DNA of 64,000 bases from Lactobacillus sp. ESL0785 (GTDB lineage Bacteria; Bacillota; Bacilli; Lactobacillales; Lactobacillaceae). Both the position numbers and the translations under genes were made by a program. Below, one piece after another: positions 25,606 to 35,755 of the stretch; the stretch's first letter is position 1, and each line of letters starts with the position of its first letter. The notes beneath the pieces were generated by a model that saw nothing but the letters and a program-made list of their open reading frames with translations, did not search any database and had not been told where the DNA came from. The DNA is taken from contig NZ_CP113916.1 in NCBI RefSeq assembly GCF_029395455.1, positions 1,364,001 through 1,428,000 on the forward strand, in the 5' to 3' direction.

Positions 25606-27348
25606 TTACTTGTTTGCGGCAGCTAACAATTCACTAAATGCTGGTTGATCTGCTGCATCTAACTCATAGGTCTTACGATAGTCAGCTATGGCTTCTGTGC
25701 CAAACACATTCTCATCAGTCATGACAACGTTAGTATCAATTGGATCAATATCTAAAATCTTAGCATCCAAAACAATTGGCAAATCATTGCCATTAACTTG
25801 CAGCTGCTTGATCTTAGCCATTGCCTGGTTTAATTCCACTAAATTAGTTGCAGTTAAGCCAATTGCACCCATACTCTCAGCTTTGGCCCAATCTGCACCA
25901 ACTAAGTCAATACCATAAGGTGCCTGTCCTGCTTGCAATTTTTCATGACCGATAAAGCCAAATGACTTGTTCTCCAAAACCACGTTAACAACAGGCAAGT
26001 GATACTTAACTTCCGTTAACAAGTCTGGCATTACCATTGAGTACCCGCCATCACCAGAAATTGTCCAAACCTGACGGTCAGTAAATGATAACTTAGCAGC
26101 AAGACCTGCTGGCAGACCAAAGCCCATTGTACCGTACCAAGCTGACATTGCGTATTTCTGCTCCTGATCAAATGGCAATTGCCGTAAAGCCCATTCAGTA
26201 TTATTGCCGACATCCAGTCCAAAGACAGCATCCTTTGCTGAATTATTCTTAATTGCTTGAATTACACTTTCAGCACGCAAACCATCATGATCATCAGCAG
26301 CAAGCTTTTCTAACCAATTTACCCATAAAGCGCGGTCTTGTTGAGCTGCCTTTAAAAATGCAGTTGATTCTGCTTGATAATCTACCGCAGCTAATTTTTC
26401 TAAAAAGTCTTTCGCATCAGCCAAAACAGTAATATCAGCGTCATATTGCTTACCCAAATCAGCCAAATTGTTGTTAACTTGAATAATTGTCTTGTCATTT
26501 GGCAAAAAGCGAGCAAACGGATAATTAGTACCAACATACAAAATTAAGTCACTGTCTTGAGAAACATCAAAGGCAGGCTTAGTTCCCAAACGTCCACGTG
26601 CACCCATGTAGTTAGGGTGATCGGTAGGAAAGACATCGACCGCTGGTGCAGTAGTCAAAACTGGTAATCCAAACTTATCAGCAACTTGAACTGCGGCATC
26701 ACGACTGCCACGTGCACCCTGACCTAGCCACATCACTGGCTTCTTGGCATTCTTAATTGCGGCAGAAACAGCAGTCACATCAGCTTCCTTAGCTGCAATT
26801 TCATTATTAGTTGTACTTAATGCAGCTGTCTTAGTTGCTACATATTCAATTTCTTGTCCTGAAAGATCATCAGGCAATACGACAACTGATACTGACTTAG
26901 TTGCATAAGCTGAACGAATTGCCTCATCAATTAGACTAGGGATTTGCTCAGCATTAGCAGCTAACTTATGAAATTGTGCGACATCGGCATAAATCGGATC
27001 TTGATTCAATTCTTGGAAGAAATTAGTATTCATAAAAGCCGTTGAAGTCTGACCAACTAAAGCTAGCACTGGTACATGATCCATCTTCGCATCGTAAAGA
27101 CCGTTTAACATATGGACTGATCCAGGACCGGCAGACCCAAAAGCAACTCCAATCTTACCAGTTAGCTTGGCATCAGCAGCTGCTGCCAAAGCACCAACTT
27201 CCTCATGACGTACTTGAATATACTTAATTTGGTCACGTTCTTGGTATAAGCCGTCAACTGTATTATTAATTGAATCAGCAGTAATACCGTAAACATGGTC
27301 AATATTCCACTTTTCTAATACTTTTGCAAGTGCTTGACCTGCCATCAT
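25606..27348 (-). CDS. spxB: pyruvate oxidase
   Basis: ThDP/FAD enzyme that converts pyruvate, phosphate and O2 to acetyl phosphate, CO2 and H2O2. The 580-residue protein has the ThDP glutamate in VRHEEVGALAAAADAKL, GSAGPGSVHMLNGLYDA, and the C-terminal ThDP motif ISGDGGYSMVMPDL. The open frame reaches an ATG at 27405, but that ATG falls on the predicted transcription start and within an operator; the double ATG at 27348/27345 is where the family homology begins. Single gene; H2O2 output suggests redox control. Confidence 0.9.
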   Translation of the reverse strand: MMAGQALAKVLEKWNIDHVYGITADSINNTVDGLYQERDQIKYIQVRHEEVGALAAAADAKLTGKIGVAFGSAGPGSVHMLNGLYDAKMDHVPVLALVGQTSTAFMNTNFFQELNQDPIYADVAQFHKLAANAEQIPSLIDEAIRSAYATKSVSVVVLPDDLSGQEIEYVATKTAALSTTNNEIAAKEADVTAVSAAIKNAKKPVMWLGQGARGSRDAAVQVADKFGLPVLTTAPAVDVFPTDHPNYMGARGRLGTKPAFDVSQDSDLILYVGTNYPFARFLPNDKTIIQVNNNLADLGKQYDADITVLADAKDFLEKLAAVDYQAESTAFLKAAQQDRALWVNWLEKLAADDHDGLRAESVIQAIKNNSAKDAVFGLDVGNNTEWALRQLPFDQEQKYAMSAWYGTMGFGLPAGLAAKLSFTDRQVWTISGDGGYSMVMPDLLTEVKYHLPVVNVVLENKSFGFIGHEKLQAGQAPYGIDLVGADWAKAESMGAIGLTATNLVELNQAMAKIKQLQVNGNDLPIVLDAKILDIDPIDTNVVMTDENVFGTEAIADYRKTYELDAADQPAFSELLAAANK

Positions 27349-27387
27349 CTTATTATCAAAACTCCATTCTTTGAATTCATTCCACAA

Positions 27388-27463
27388 CTTACTTTTTGTA
27401 AGCATTTCTAAATAATATCACTTACTTTTTGTAAGTCAAGATATAATACCTTACTTTTGTTAG
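27388..27463 (-). promoter_or_regulatory. spxB promoter with tandem palindromic operators
   Basis: On the minus strand TTGACT (27434-27439) and TATTAT (27412-27417) are 16 bases apart. Two identical perfect palindromes, CTTACTTTTTGTAAG, lie at 27421-27435 (between -35 and -10) and 27388-27402 (just after the start of transcription), 33 bases apart, about three helical turns. A third, imperfect copy is at 27450-27463. This looks like a repressor operator array. The regulator is unknown; HxlR-, MarR- or TetR-type factors use sites of this kind. Confidence 0.75.
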
Positions 27464-27663
27464 AGTTTTTCAAATATACAAAACATACTAATCTAGTTGA
27501 AGTTAATATGTCATAGAGTTTTTTGACGCTTGCACTGATAGATGCTTGACGCCTTAAACAAAACTGGCAGCTTCATCATTTAAACTAGAAACTCTTCGTA
27601 GTATGTTGGCACTTGATGTCCAAGCTTTTACTCAGTCACAAATCGTTGGGCAAATTGATTCAG

Positions 27664-27858
27664 CTAGAATCCTATCCAATTTAGCCTATTACAAAAATCC
27701 GCACCTTGCGGAGTAGCTAAAAATATTGCAAACAATATAAATACAATGCCACAAACTAATAATAAGTATTTAACTTTTTTCGATAACTTTTTTGATCGAC
27801 TCAAAATAATAAAAATTAAACCTATCAAACAAGAAATTATCATTATCCAAAAACCCAT
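27664..27858 (-). CDS. small two-helix membrane protein
   Basis: A 64-residue hydrophobic protein with two predicted membrane helices (MGFWIMIISCLIGLIFIILS and KYLLLVCGIVFILFAIFLAT) separated by a lysine-rich loop. AGGAG is present upstream of the ATG. A decayed second copy of its 3' end lies at 29863-29900, so it belongs to a small local family. Function unknown; small membrane proteins near Rgg regulators are sometimes bacteriocin immunity proteins, but no toxin gene is visible. Confidence 0.55.
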   Translation of the reverse strand: MGFWIMIISCLIGLIFIILSRSKKLSKKVKYLLLVCGIVFILFAIFLATPQGADFCNRLNWIGF

Positions 27859-27924
27859 AAATATTTTCTCCTAATCGATTTCTTTAGTATGTCCCTTTAT
27901 GATGATAGCGATTAGCTGTTAAGT

Positions 27925-28293
27925 TTATTTATATTTTATAAATCCTAAAATTATTATCATCAATTGTTGTATTTGCCAAATAATAAATGAATATAAAGAT
28001 AAAATACCTAGCAAAATATTCTTTTTATCTATATAGTAGAAAATCATAAAAACTAAAAATGCTATTAGTAGCATGCGTTCAGTATAAAGTGTTACTTTAT
28101 GGTCTATTACATAATTAGATTTAGATATATTCCCTGTTTCATCTGTTGATTCTAAACACATTGCAACTACTAGCATTAATAGTGCTGTTATTATTTCTGA
28201 AATACTACGCCAAATAGAAAAATCGCGTACTGAAACAATTAATAATACACCACCAACAATGGTTAAAAATAATTTTTCAAGTTTCCTTTTCAT
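27925..28293 (-). CDS. hypothetical membrane protein
   Basis: A 122-residue protein with about four membrane segments (VGGVLLIVSV, IITALLMLVVAMCL, MLLIAFLVFMIFYYI, LLGILSLYSFIIW). A start at 28293 has GGAGTAAGCA before it. It probably belongs to one transcript with the small membrane protein downstream (66-base gap). No family recognised. Base composition is very AT-rich, as in the rest of this accessory stretch. Confidence 0.6.
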   Translation of the reverse strand: MKRKLEKLFLTIVGGVLLIVSVRDFSIWRSISEIITALLMLVVAMCLESTDETGNISKSNYVIDHKVTLYTERMLLIAFLVFMIFYYIDKKNILLGILSLYSFIIWQIQQLMIIILGFIKYK

Positions 28294-28829
28294 TGCTTAC
28301 TCCAAAAATTTAATTTTAAATTCTAATTTATTTCACCTACTCATAAAATAATTATGACAATAAGTAACTTATCTATTGAATTCACCATTTCTTAATAATT
28401 TTTTTGTTTATAGATAATCTAATATATTTAGAAAAATGAATTTAAAAGAAAATAGTAGACTTGATAGCTCTTATCAAATTTAACACTCGACATATTATTT
28501 AAAATTTAATTTAGATAAATAATGTAATAGTATTAGTTACAAAACTTGCTACATTACTAGGCATACCTAAACGTTCTATAGCAAAATATATAACAAACCT
28601 AACAACGCAATATGAATATTAGTCACCCTTTCTATAAAATTATTACATTATCAACTAAAGAATTAAGAGCGCTTTTATTCTTTAATCTTGTTATAGCAAA
28701 TCTTTTTCAATTATTGTTCAATGGTTCATATTTTCACATTCAAACATGAAATTTTTATTTTTCAAAAAAGAAGTAATAGTTTAAAATTTATATATAAACC
28801 GTTTACAAATAATTAGAAAGAGTCTATCA
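28294..28829. other. AT-rich gene-free stretch
   Basis: No convincing gene. A 45-codon frame at 28612-28749 (+) has no ribosome site. Small inverted repeats such as TTGATA-GCTCT-TATCAA near 28460 are visible. The right end must carry the promoter of the Rgg-type gene. No short hydrophobic pheromone gene was found. Confidence 0.4.
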
Positions 28830-29679
28830 ATGGAAATCAATGAATTACTAAAAAAGTATCGCCTTATTCAACATAAGTCCCAACAAAATTGGGTTGGTAA
28901 TATCGTTAGTCGTTCATTTTATACTAAAGTAGAACAAGGAAAAAGCCACTTATCAGCCAATGATTTACTCGACCTACTTCATTACAATCACATTCCAACC
29001 GTTGATTTTTTTACCAAACTAAATGAAGCTGAGTGTTCGCAGCACCACCAAGAAAACCAGTTAAAAACATTGATTACTAATGCTTATTATCAAAATTCAA
29101 AAGCTGAATTAGAACAAATTAAAGATACAATCGTCACCAATAATTATCCTAATCAAGAAGAGCAACTAGCCTTGATTAATGCTTACATCGCGCTAATGAA
29201 CCATGACTTTGATAGCTTAAATGAAAAAAGTCGTAATTATTTGAAAGAAAAATTCTTAAACACGAAATTTCTGAGTAAGGACTACTTAACTATTTATCGC
29301 AACCTACTCCCCCCTATTTGAACTTGATCAAAATATTGCCATTGTCAAAAAAATTCTTAATAAGTTTTTGAATATTAATGAAATTGATATTCAAGCTTCA
29401 TTAATAGTAATTTTAGCTAATATTATCTTCCTATGTGTTGAAAGTAAAGATTATCAAGACGCCGCTTATTTCATCGCAAGTGCCGATAAAATTAAAACTA
29501 GACCCGATAATTTTTTCTACAAAATGGGTATCCTCATATCTAAAAACATCATTGAATATCATAAAAATCCGCAAGAGTCTTATTTAGAAAACAGCCAATC
29601 AATCATTAAGACAATTAAACTAATGGGCATGGACGCGTACAGTCATGAACTTGAAGTGTACCTGCAAAGCAATATTTAA
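28830..29679 (+). pseudogene. Rgg/GadR/MutR-type regulator, frameshifted
   Basis: The first part (163 residues) starts MEINELLKKYRLIQHKSQQN with an XRE-type helix-turn-helix (SRSFYTKVEQGKSHLSANDL) and enters the helical repeat domain. It ends early at LLPPI. Removing one C from the C6 run at 29309-29314 restores the frame to LLPLFELDQNIAIVKK and onward to VYLQSNI at 29679, about 282 residues in total, the normal Rgg length. Such regulators sense short peptides. The lesion may be real, phase-variable or a sequencing error. Confidence 0.8.
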
Positions 29680-29743
29680 CCTTCTAGCAAAATCATCAGT
29701 AAATGGCATTAGAGAAAACTCTAGCTAATTAAAAATTAATCAA

Positions 29744-29778
29744 AAAAAGCATTACTAACTTAGTAATGCTTTTTATTT
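29744..29778 (+). terminator. terminator after the Rgg-type gene
   Basis: AGCATTACTA pairs perfectly with TAGTAATGCT around a three-base loop and is followed by T5ATTTT. Confidence 0.8.
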
Positions 29779-29862
29779 TGCTTGAGAAAATGTTTTTTGG
29801 CTTATTCTTGCGTAAATTTATTTTTGCACAGATTTAATTAAGTTATCAGCAACATTTCTATA

Positions 29863-29900
29863 AAAATTCTGCCCCTTACGGAGTGGCTAAAAATATGACA
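29863..29900 (-). pseudogene. relic of a second small membrane protein gene
   Basis: About 38 bases match the 3' part of the gene at 27664-27858 (roughly 80 percent by eye over CCTTGCGGAGTAGCTAAAAA). On the minus strand it reads IFLATP, then TAA, then GAEF. Only a fragment remains. Confidence 0.5.
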
Positions 29901-30015
29901 ACCTCAAGCAATAATATATTAACCTGTTATTTTGCTAATTTAAACTTATTTAGATTGCTATTCACCCACTATTTTTAATACAATAGAAGTTATAGTATAC
30001 AGAAAGGACTTACTT

Positions 30016-31428
30016 ATGAATAAAGCAGAATGTACTACAATTTTAGTCGGTAAAAATGCTTCACTTGATGGTTCAACCATGATCGCACGTAGCGAAGACG
30101 GCGGTAGAACCATTATCCCTGAAGGATTTGAAGTTATTACCCCTGACAAGCAACCTCAGCACTACGAGAGCGTCATTAGCCACCAAAAGATTGACGATGA
30201 AGACCTGCTGGCTAACCCATTACGTTACACCAGTGCCCCTGATGTTTCTGGTGAAAGCGGCATTTGGGCAGCGGCTGGTATCAACGCTGCCAACGTGGCA
30301 ATGACTGCTACGGAGACAATCACCACTAATTCGCGAATTCAAGGAATTGACCCGTTAACAACTAAAGGCGGCTTAGGTGAAGAAGACTTTGTTACTTTAA
30401 CCTTGCCATATTTGCACTCAGCCCTTGACGGTGTTAAGCGTGTAAGTTACTTATTAGAAAAATATGGTACTTACGAAATGAACGGCATGGCTTTTGCTGA
30501 CAAAGACAACGTTTGGTACCTTGAAACAATCGGCGGCCACCACTGGATTGCACGCCGTATCCCCGATGATGCCTATGTTATTGCCCCTAACCGGTTAAAT
30601 ATCGATGAATTCCATTTTGGTCAAGATGACTTTATGGCTTCCGCTGATTTAGAAGATTTAATTGCCACATATCACTTAAATCCTGACCGTGAAGGCTACA
30701 ATATGCGTCACATTTTTGGTAGTTCATCTATTAAAGACGCGCATTACAACAATCCACGGGCTTGGTTTGTTCACAACTATTTTGATCCTGAATTTGGCGG
30801 CGAACCAACTGATCAAGACCAACCATTTATTTGCCACGCTAACCGTAAAATTAGCATTGAAGATATTGAATGGGTTGAAAGTTCACACTACCAAGATACG
30901 CCTTATGACCCATACGGTACGGGTACAGCTGCTGAAAAGAAGACTTACCGTTCAATTGCCTTGAACCGTAACTTTGAAACCCATATTTTGCAAGTCAGAA
31001 ATGATGTTCCTGAAGCTATTGCTGGCGTACAATGGTTAGCCTTTGGTCCCAACTCATTCAATTGTATGGTGCCATTCTACACTAACGTTGCTACCACGCC
31101 TGCAAGTTTTCAAACTGGACCAAAATTTGATCTGAACAAGATTTTCTGGCTGAATAAGCTAACAGCACAACTCGGCGATACTAACTTTAAGGTTTATGGT
31201 GAATTAGAAACTGACTTTGAGCAAAAGTCACAGGCTGAATGTCACATGATTCAACACCAAACGGACAAGAAGGCTGAAGAGTTATCTGGACAACAATTGG
31301 AAGATGCTCTAATGAGTGCCAACCAAGAAATGGCCGATCAGGTTTACAACAACACGATTGAACTTCTGGGCAACATGGTTGATGAAGGCCACAGCTTAAT
31401 GACTTTAAAATACGATTTACTTGATTAG
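30016..31428 (+). CDS. pepD: dipeptidase, family C69 (PepD)
   Basis: A 470-residue N-terminal-nucleophile hydrolase that splits dipeptides in casein or peptide use. The N-terminus MNKAECTTILVGKNASLDG places Cys6 as the nucleophile after removal of a short propeptide; SEDGG follows. The NGMAFADKDNVWYLETIGGHHW core is typical. Length equals L. helveticus PepD (about 474). AGAAAGGA precedes the ATG; a strong terminator follows. Cytoplasmic. Confidence 0.93.
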   Translation: MNKAECTTILVGKNASLDGSTMIARSEDGGRTIIPEGFEVITPDKQPQHYESVISHQKIDDEDLLANPLRYTSAPDVSGESGIWAAAGINAANVAMTATETITTNSRIQGIDPLTTKGGLGEEDFVTLTLPYLHSALDGVKRVSYLLEKYGTYEMNGMAFADKDNVWYLETIGGHHWIARRIPDDAYVIAPNRLNIDEFHFGQDDFMASADLEDLIATYHLNPDREGYNMRHIFGSSSIKDAHYNNPRAWFVHNYFDPEFGGEPTDQDQPFICHANRKISIEDIEWVESSHYQDTPYDPYGTGTAAEKKTYRSIALNRNFETHILQVRNDVPEAIAGVQWLAFGPNSFNCMVPFYTNVATTPASFQTGPKFDLNKIFWLNKLTAQLGDTNFKVYGELETDFEQKSQAECHMIQHQTDKKAEELSGQQLEDALMSANQEMADQVYNNTIELLGNMVDEGHSLMTLKYDLLD

Positions 31429-31446
31429 AAGTTAATTATTTATACG

Positions 31447-31488
31447 AAAAAAGCTTGGAGCATTTAAAAATGCCCCAAGCTTTTTTTG
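31447..31488. terminator. bidirectional terminator, pepD / murA
   Basis: AAAAAAGCTTGG(A/G)GCAT pairs with ATGCCCCAAGCTTTTTTT around a short A-rich loop; it lies between convergent genes. Confidence 0.85.
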
Positions 31489-31493
31489 CTAAT

Positions 31494-32768
31494 TTATTTT
31501 TCTGGCACATCTTGAATGGTAACATCTGCACCAAGTAAACGTAATTTTTCTTGAACACGGTCATAACCACGCAAAATATTGCCTGCATTATTAATCACAG
31601 TTGTGCCATCTGCCATTAAACCGGCAATCATTAAACAAGCACCAGCGCGAATTTCACCGGCAGCAACAGTTGCCCCATGAAGCTGCTCCGTTGGATGAAC
31701 TAAAATAATGCCATCCTCAGCTTTAATATCGGCTCCCATTTTTTGTAATTGCTCAATATGACCAATCCGCTTAGGATAAATTCGATCAATAATTACACCT
31801 TCACCATTTTTAGCTGTTAACAAGAGCGGCGTCACCGGCTGCTGCAAATCAGTCGCAAATCCGGGATAAGCACCCGTCTTAATTTGCGTCATCTTGAGTT
31901 CTCCTGCCGGATAAACAAACAAAGAATCTTCATCAGCATCAATCACAACACCCATTTCCTCAACCTTAGCAAGATAAGAATCAAGGTGCTCCTCAATAAT
32001 ATTGTGAATCCGAATCCCATTACCGATACAACCAGCAAGAGAAATATATGTCCCTGCTTCAATTCGATCCGGAATAATCGTATGTGGTGCCTGTGCCCGC
32101 AGCTCTTTAACACCTTCAATTCTAATTGAATCGGTACCAGCACCACGGATAGTTGCTCCCATATTATTGAGAAAAGTCGCTAAATCAATAATTTCTGGTT
32201 CTTTAGCAGCATTTTCAATAATTGTTTGGCCCCGTGCTGTCACACTAGCCATAATAATGTTCATTGTTGCTCCAACTGATGGCATCTTTAGGTGAATTAC
32301 TGTACCATGAAGGCCTTCTGAAGGAGCCGTAATTATTATTTGATCATTTTCATTTTTTACACATGCGCCTAAGGCTTCAAAGCCTTTAATATGTTGGTCG
32401 ATGGGGCGCGGCCCAATATCATCCCCACCAGGGAAGCCCACAACAGCCTTACCAAACCGACCAAGAAGTGCCCCCATAAAATAATAGGATGCACGCAAAC
32501 TCTTGATCTTACCACTTGGCAATGGGCTCATCTTAATGTTCTCAGGGTTAATCTGCAACGTTGTCTCATGAAAATCACTACCAACATCCATTTCACTCAA
32601 AAGATCCATCAAGTTGTCAACATCAGCAATCCTCGGAACGCCTTCTAAAGTTACTGGTGTACGTGACAAAATCGATGCCGGAATTAGTGCCACGGTTGAA
32701 TTTTTGGCACCGCCAATCCAGACATCACCCTGCAGGGGCTTTCCACCATGAATTATCATTTGCTTCAT
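31494..32768 (-). CDS. murA: UDP-GlcNAc 1-carboxyvinyltransferase (MurA), Asp variant
   Basis: First committed step of peptidoglycan synthesis: transfers enolpyruvate from PEP to UDP-GlcNAc. The 424-residue protein has the family N-terminus with GAKNSTVALIPAS. In the catalytic loop the usual PGGCxIGxRP reads PGGDDIGPRPID, so the general-acid Cys (Cys115 in E. coli) is Asp. This exchange, known in Mycobacterium and others, keeps activity and prevents fosfomycin alkylation. Lactobacilli often have two MurA paralogues; this is the one beside pyrG. AAAGGAT precedes the ATG. Confidence 0.93.
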   Translation of the reverse strand: MKQMIIHGGKPLQGDVWIGGAKNSTVALIPASILSRTPVTLEGVPRIADVDNLMDLLSEMDVGSDFHETTLQINPENIKMSPLPSGKIKSLRASYYFMGALLGRFGKAVVGFPGGDDIGPRPIDQHIKGFEALGACVKNENDQIIITAPSEGLHGTVIHLKMPSVGATMNIIMASVTARGQTIIENAAKEPEIIDLATFLNNMGATIRGAGTDSIRIEGVKELRAQAPHTIIPDRIEAGTYISLAGCIGNGIRIHNIIEEHLDSYLAKVEEMGVVIDADEDSLFVYPAGELKMTQIKTGAYPGFATDLQQPVTPLLLTAKNGEGVIIDRIYPKRIGHIEQLQKMGADIKAEDGIILVHPTEQLHGATVAAGEIRAGACLMIAGLMADGTTVINNAGNILRGYDRVQEKLRLLGADVTIQDVPEK

Positions 32769-32824
32769 TGGCGAAAAAATCCTTTTCTATTCGTTTAATC
32801 ATATTAATGTTAAAGGAAGTTTAC

Positions 32825-32855
32825 AGAAAAAACAAGAGAAGACCTCTGTCTTCCC
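32825..32855 (-). terminator. probable terminator after pyrG
   Basis: On the minus strand GAAGAC-AGAG-GTCTTC is followed by TCTTGTTTTTT. A short stem, moderate support. Confidence 0.5.
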
Positions 32856-32891
32856 TGTCCAAAAATCAAATTTTTGTATTATTCAAACTGA

Positions 32892-34581
<1,690 letters not shown>

Positions 34582-34598
34582 ATAAACGCACATAAGGT

Positions 34599-34638
34599 GC
34601 CCAAATAAAATACTATCTATTTTGATTAAAGATGTCAA
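34599..34638 (-). promoter_or_regulatory. pyrG promoter with GGGC start
   Basis: TTGACA (34633-34638), 17-base spacer, TAGTAT (34610-34615), then seven bases to GGGC (34602-34599). A GGG-C start is the feature needed for reiterative G addition as described for B. subtilis pyrG. The promoter overlaps the space after rpoE, so pyrG is separately controlled. Confidence 0.85.
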
Positions 34639-34643
34639 GAAAA

Positions 34644-35195
34644 TTATTCGTCTTCTTCGTCGTCATCATCGTCAAGTTCTGACAATTGGCCTTCAATTCC
34701 ATCTGGTAATTCTTCTTCGTCATCATCAGTTGCATCACTGAAGTCATCATCATTGCTAAAGTCATCAGTGTCATCAGCTGCTGTGGCATCTAAATCTTCG
34801 TCTTCTGGATCATCATTGTTATAATCGATAATATCATCACTACCAGTAGCACTAGCCAAAAAGGCATTAACCTTCTGGTGATGCGAACGAGTATCTTCTT
34901 CATCCTCATCTTCTGGGTGATTAACTTCTTCATCAACGGATTCGTATGGGAACCATGATCTTAATGCCCAAACATTTTCACCCATTGAAATGAATTCACC
35001 ATTAGTATTCATATCCGTATAAAATTGCGGCAAGCGTTCCCGAATCTCTTCGTCGCTATCACCCAAGAACTTCTGAACAGCATTCACAATATCTGCAAAA
35101 GCCATTCTCTTATTATTATCTTCCAAAATTGCGCGAGCAACTTCAATCATTGATAGTTCGTTACGATTTTTGTCTTTAAAGTCGTTTAATCCCAC
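34644..35195 (-). CDS. rpoE: RNA polymerase delta subunit
   Basis: A 183-residue subunit found only in Firmicutes that speeds recycling of RNA polymerase. The N-terminal HARE-HTH domain includes ELSMIEVARAILEDNN and FYTDMNTNGEFISMGENVWALR. Residues from about 90 on form an extremely acidic disordered tail (Asp/Glu runs to the end). The start is taken as the GTG at 35195 (VGLNDFKDKNRNELSMIE), eight bases from GAGAGGA; the longer frame has no ribosome site. Confidence 0.92.
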   Translation of the reverse strand: MGLNDFKDKNRNELSMIEVARAILEDNNKRMAFADIVNAVQKFLGDSDEEIRERLPQFYTDMNTNGEFISMGENVWALRSWFPYESVDEEVNHPEDEDEEDTRSHHQKVNAFLASATGSDDIIDYNNDDPEDEDLDATAADDTDDFSNDDDFSDATDDDEEELPDGIEGQLSELDDDDDEEDE

Positions 35196-35241
35196 AATTG
35201 CATTCCTCTCTTTTACCAATCTTTATTATTTTACTAGGCGT

Positions 35242-35646
35242 TTAAGTAAAAATCAACGTGACAGTATAATTACCTATTAAGTATAGACCACTAAAGAGGT
35301 CATATTCAATTCGAAGTTCTTGAGAACCATTATTTTTAGTAGAAAATTTAAGAAAATTAGTTGTACTAGTTAAATCCATCTGGTAGCCAGCAGCAACATA
35401 CCGACAAGCTTGCTGCTCGCCCAAACGAAAATGCAGCTGCGAATAATTTTGCTCATCAGTTTGCCGGCGAATAATAACATCATTATCTTTAATTAAAATT
35501 TTAACTGGAATTTGGTCATCTTCAAGATATGAAACCCGCGTAATCGCGCCAGCCTGCTTCAATTCACCAACTGCCTGTTTAGCAAAAGACTCTTGTTCAT
35601 TTTCTTGCCTAATCGTACTCGTAAACTTAACCGTTACTTTAGCCAT
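35242..35646 (-). CDS. ywiB: DUF1934 beta-barrel protein (YwiB-like)
   Basis: A 134-residue protein of the YwiB/DUF1934 family, a small calycin-like beta-barrel of unknown function. It starts MAKVTVKFTSTIRQENEQE behind GGAG at nine bases and shows IEYDLFSGLYLIGNYTVTLI at the C-terminus. The usual neighbour is argS or rpoE, as here. The open frame extends 11 codons upstream without better signals. Confidence 0.8.
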   Translation of the reverse strand: MAKVTVKFTSTIRQENEQESFAKQAVGELKQAGAITRVSYLEDDQIPVKILIKDNDVIIRRQTDEQNYSQLHFRLGEQQACRYVAAGYQMDLTSTTNFLKFSTKNNGSQELRIEYDLFSGLYLIGNYTVTLIFT

Positions 35647-35755
35647 CTTGCTAAACTCCATCCATTTAAAACATTCCACAAACTTTGCTATAATTAGTTA
35701 AAACTATTTTAAACGATATTTAAACAGATTAATAGTCGCTTTGAGGAATTTTGTA

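Noticed and set aside
28612..28749. 45-codon plus-strand frame as a pheromone or toxin gene for the Rgg locus
   Set aside because: There is no ribosome site and no pheromone-like DI(I/L)GG end; very AT-rich sequence makes such frames by chance.
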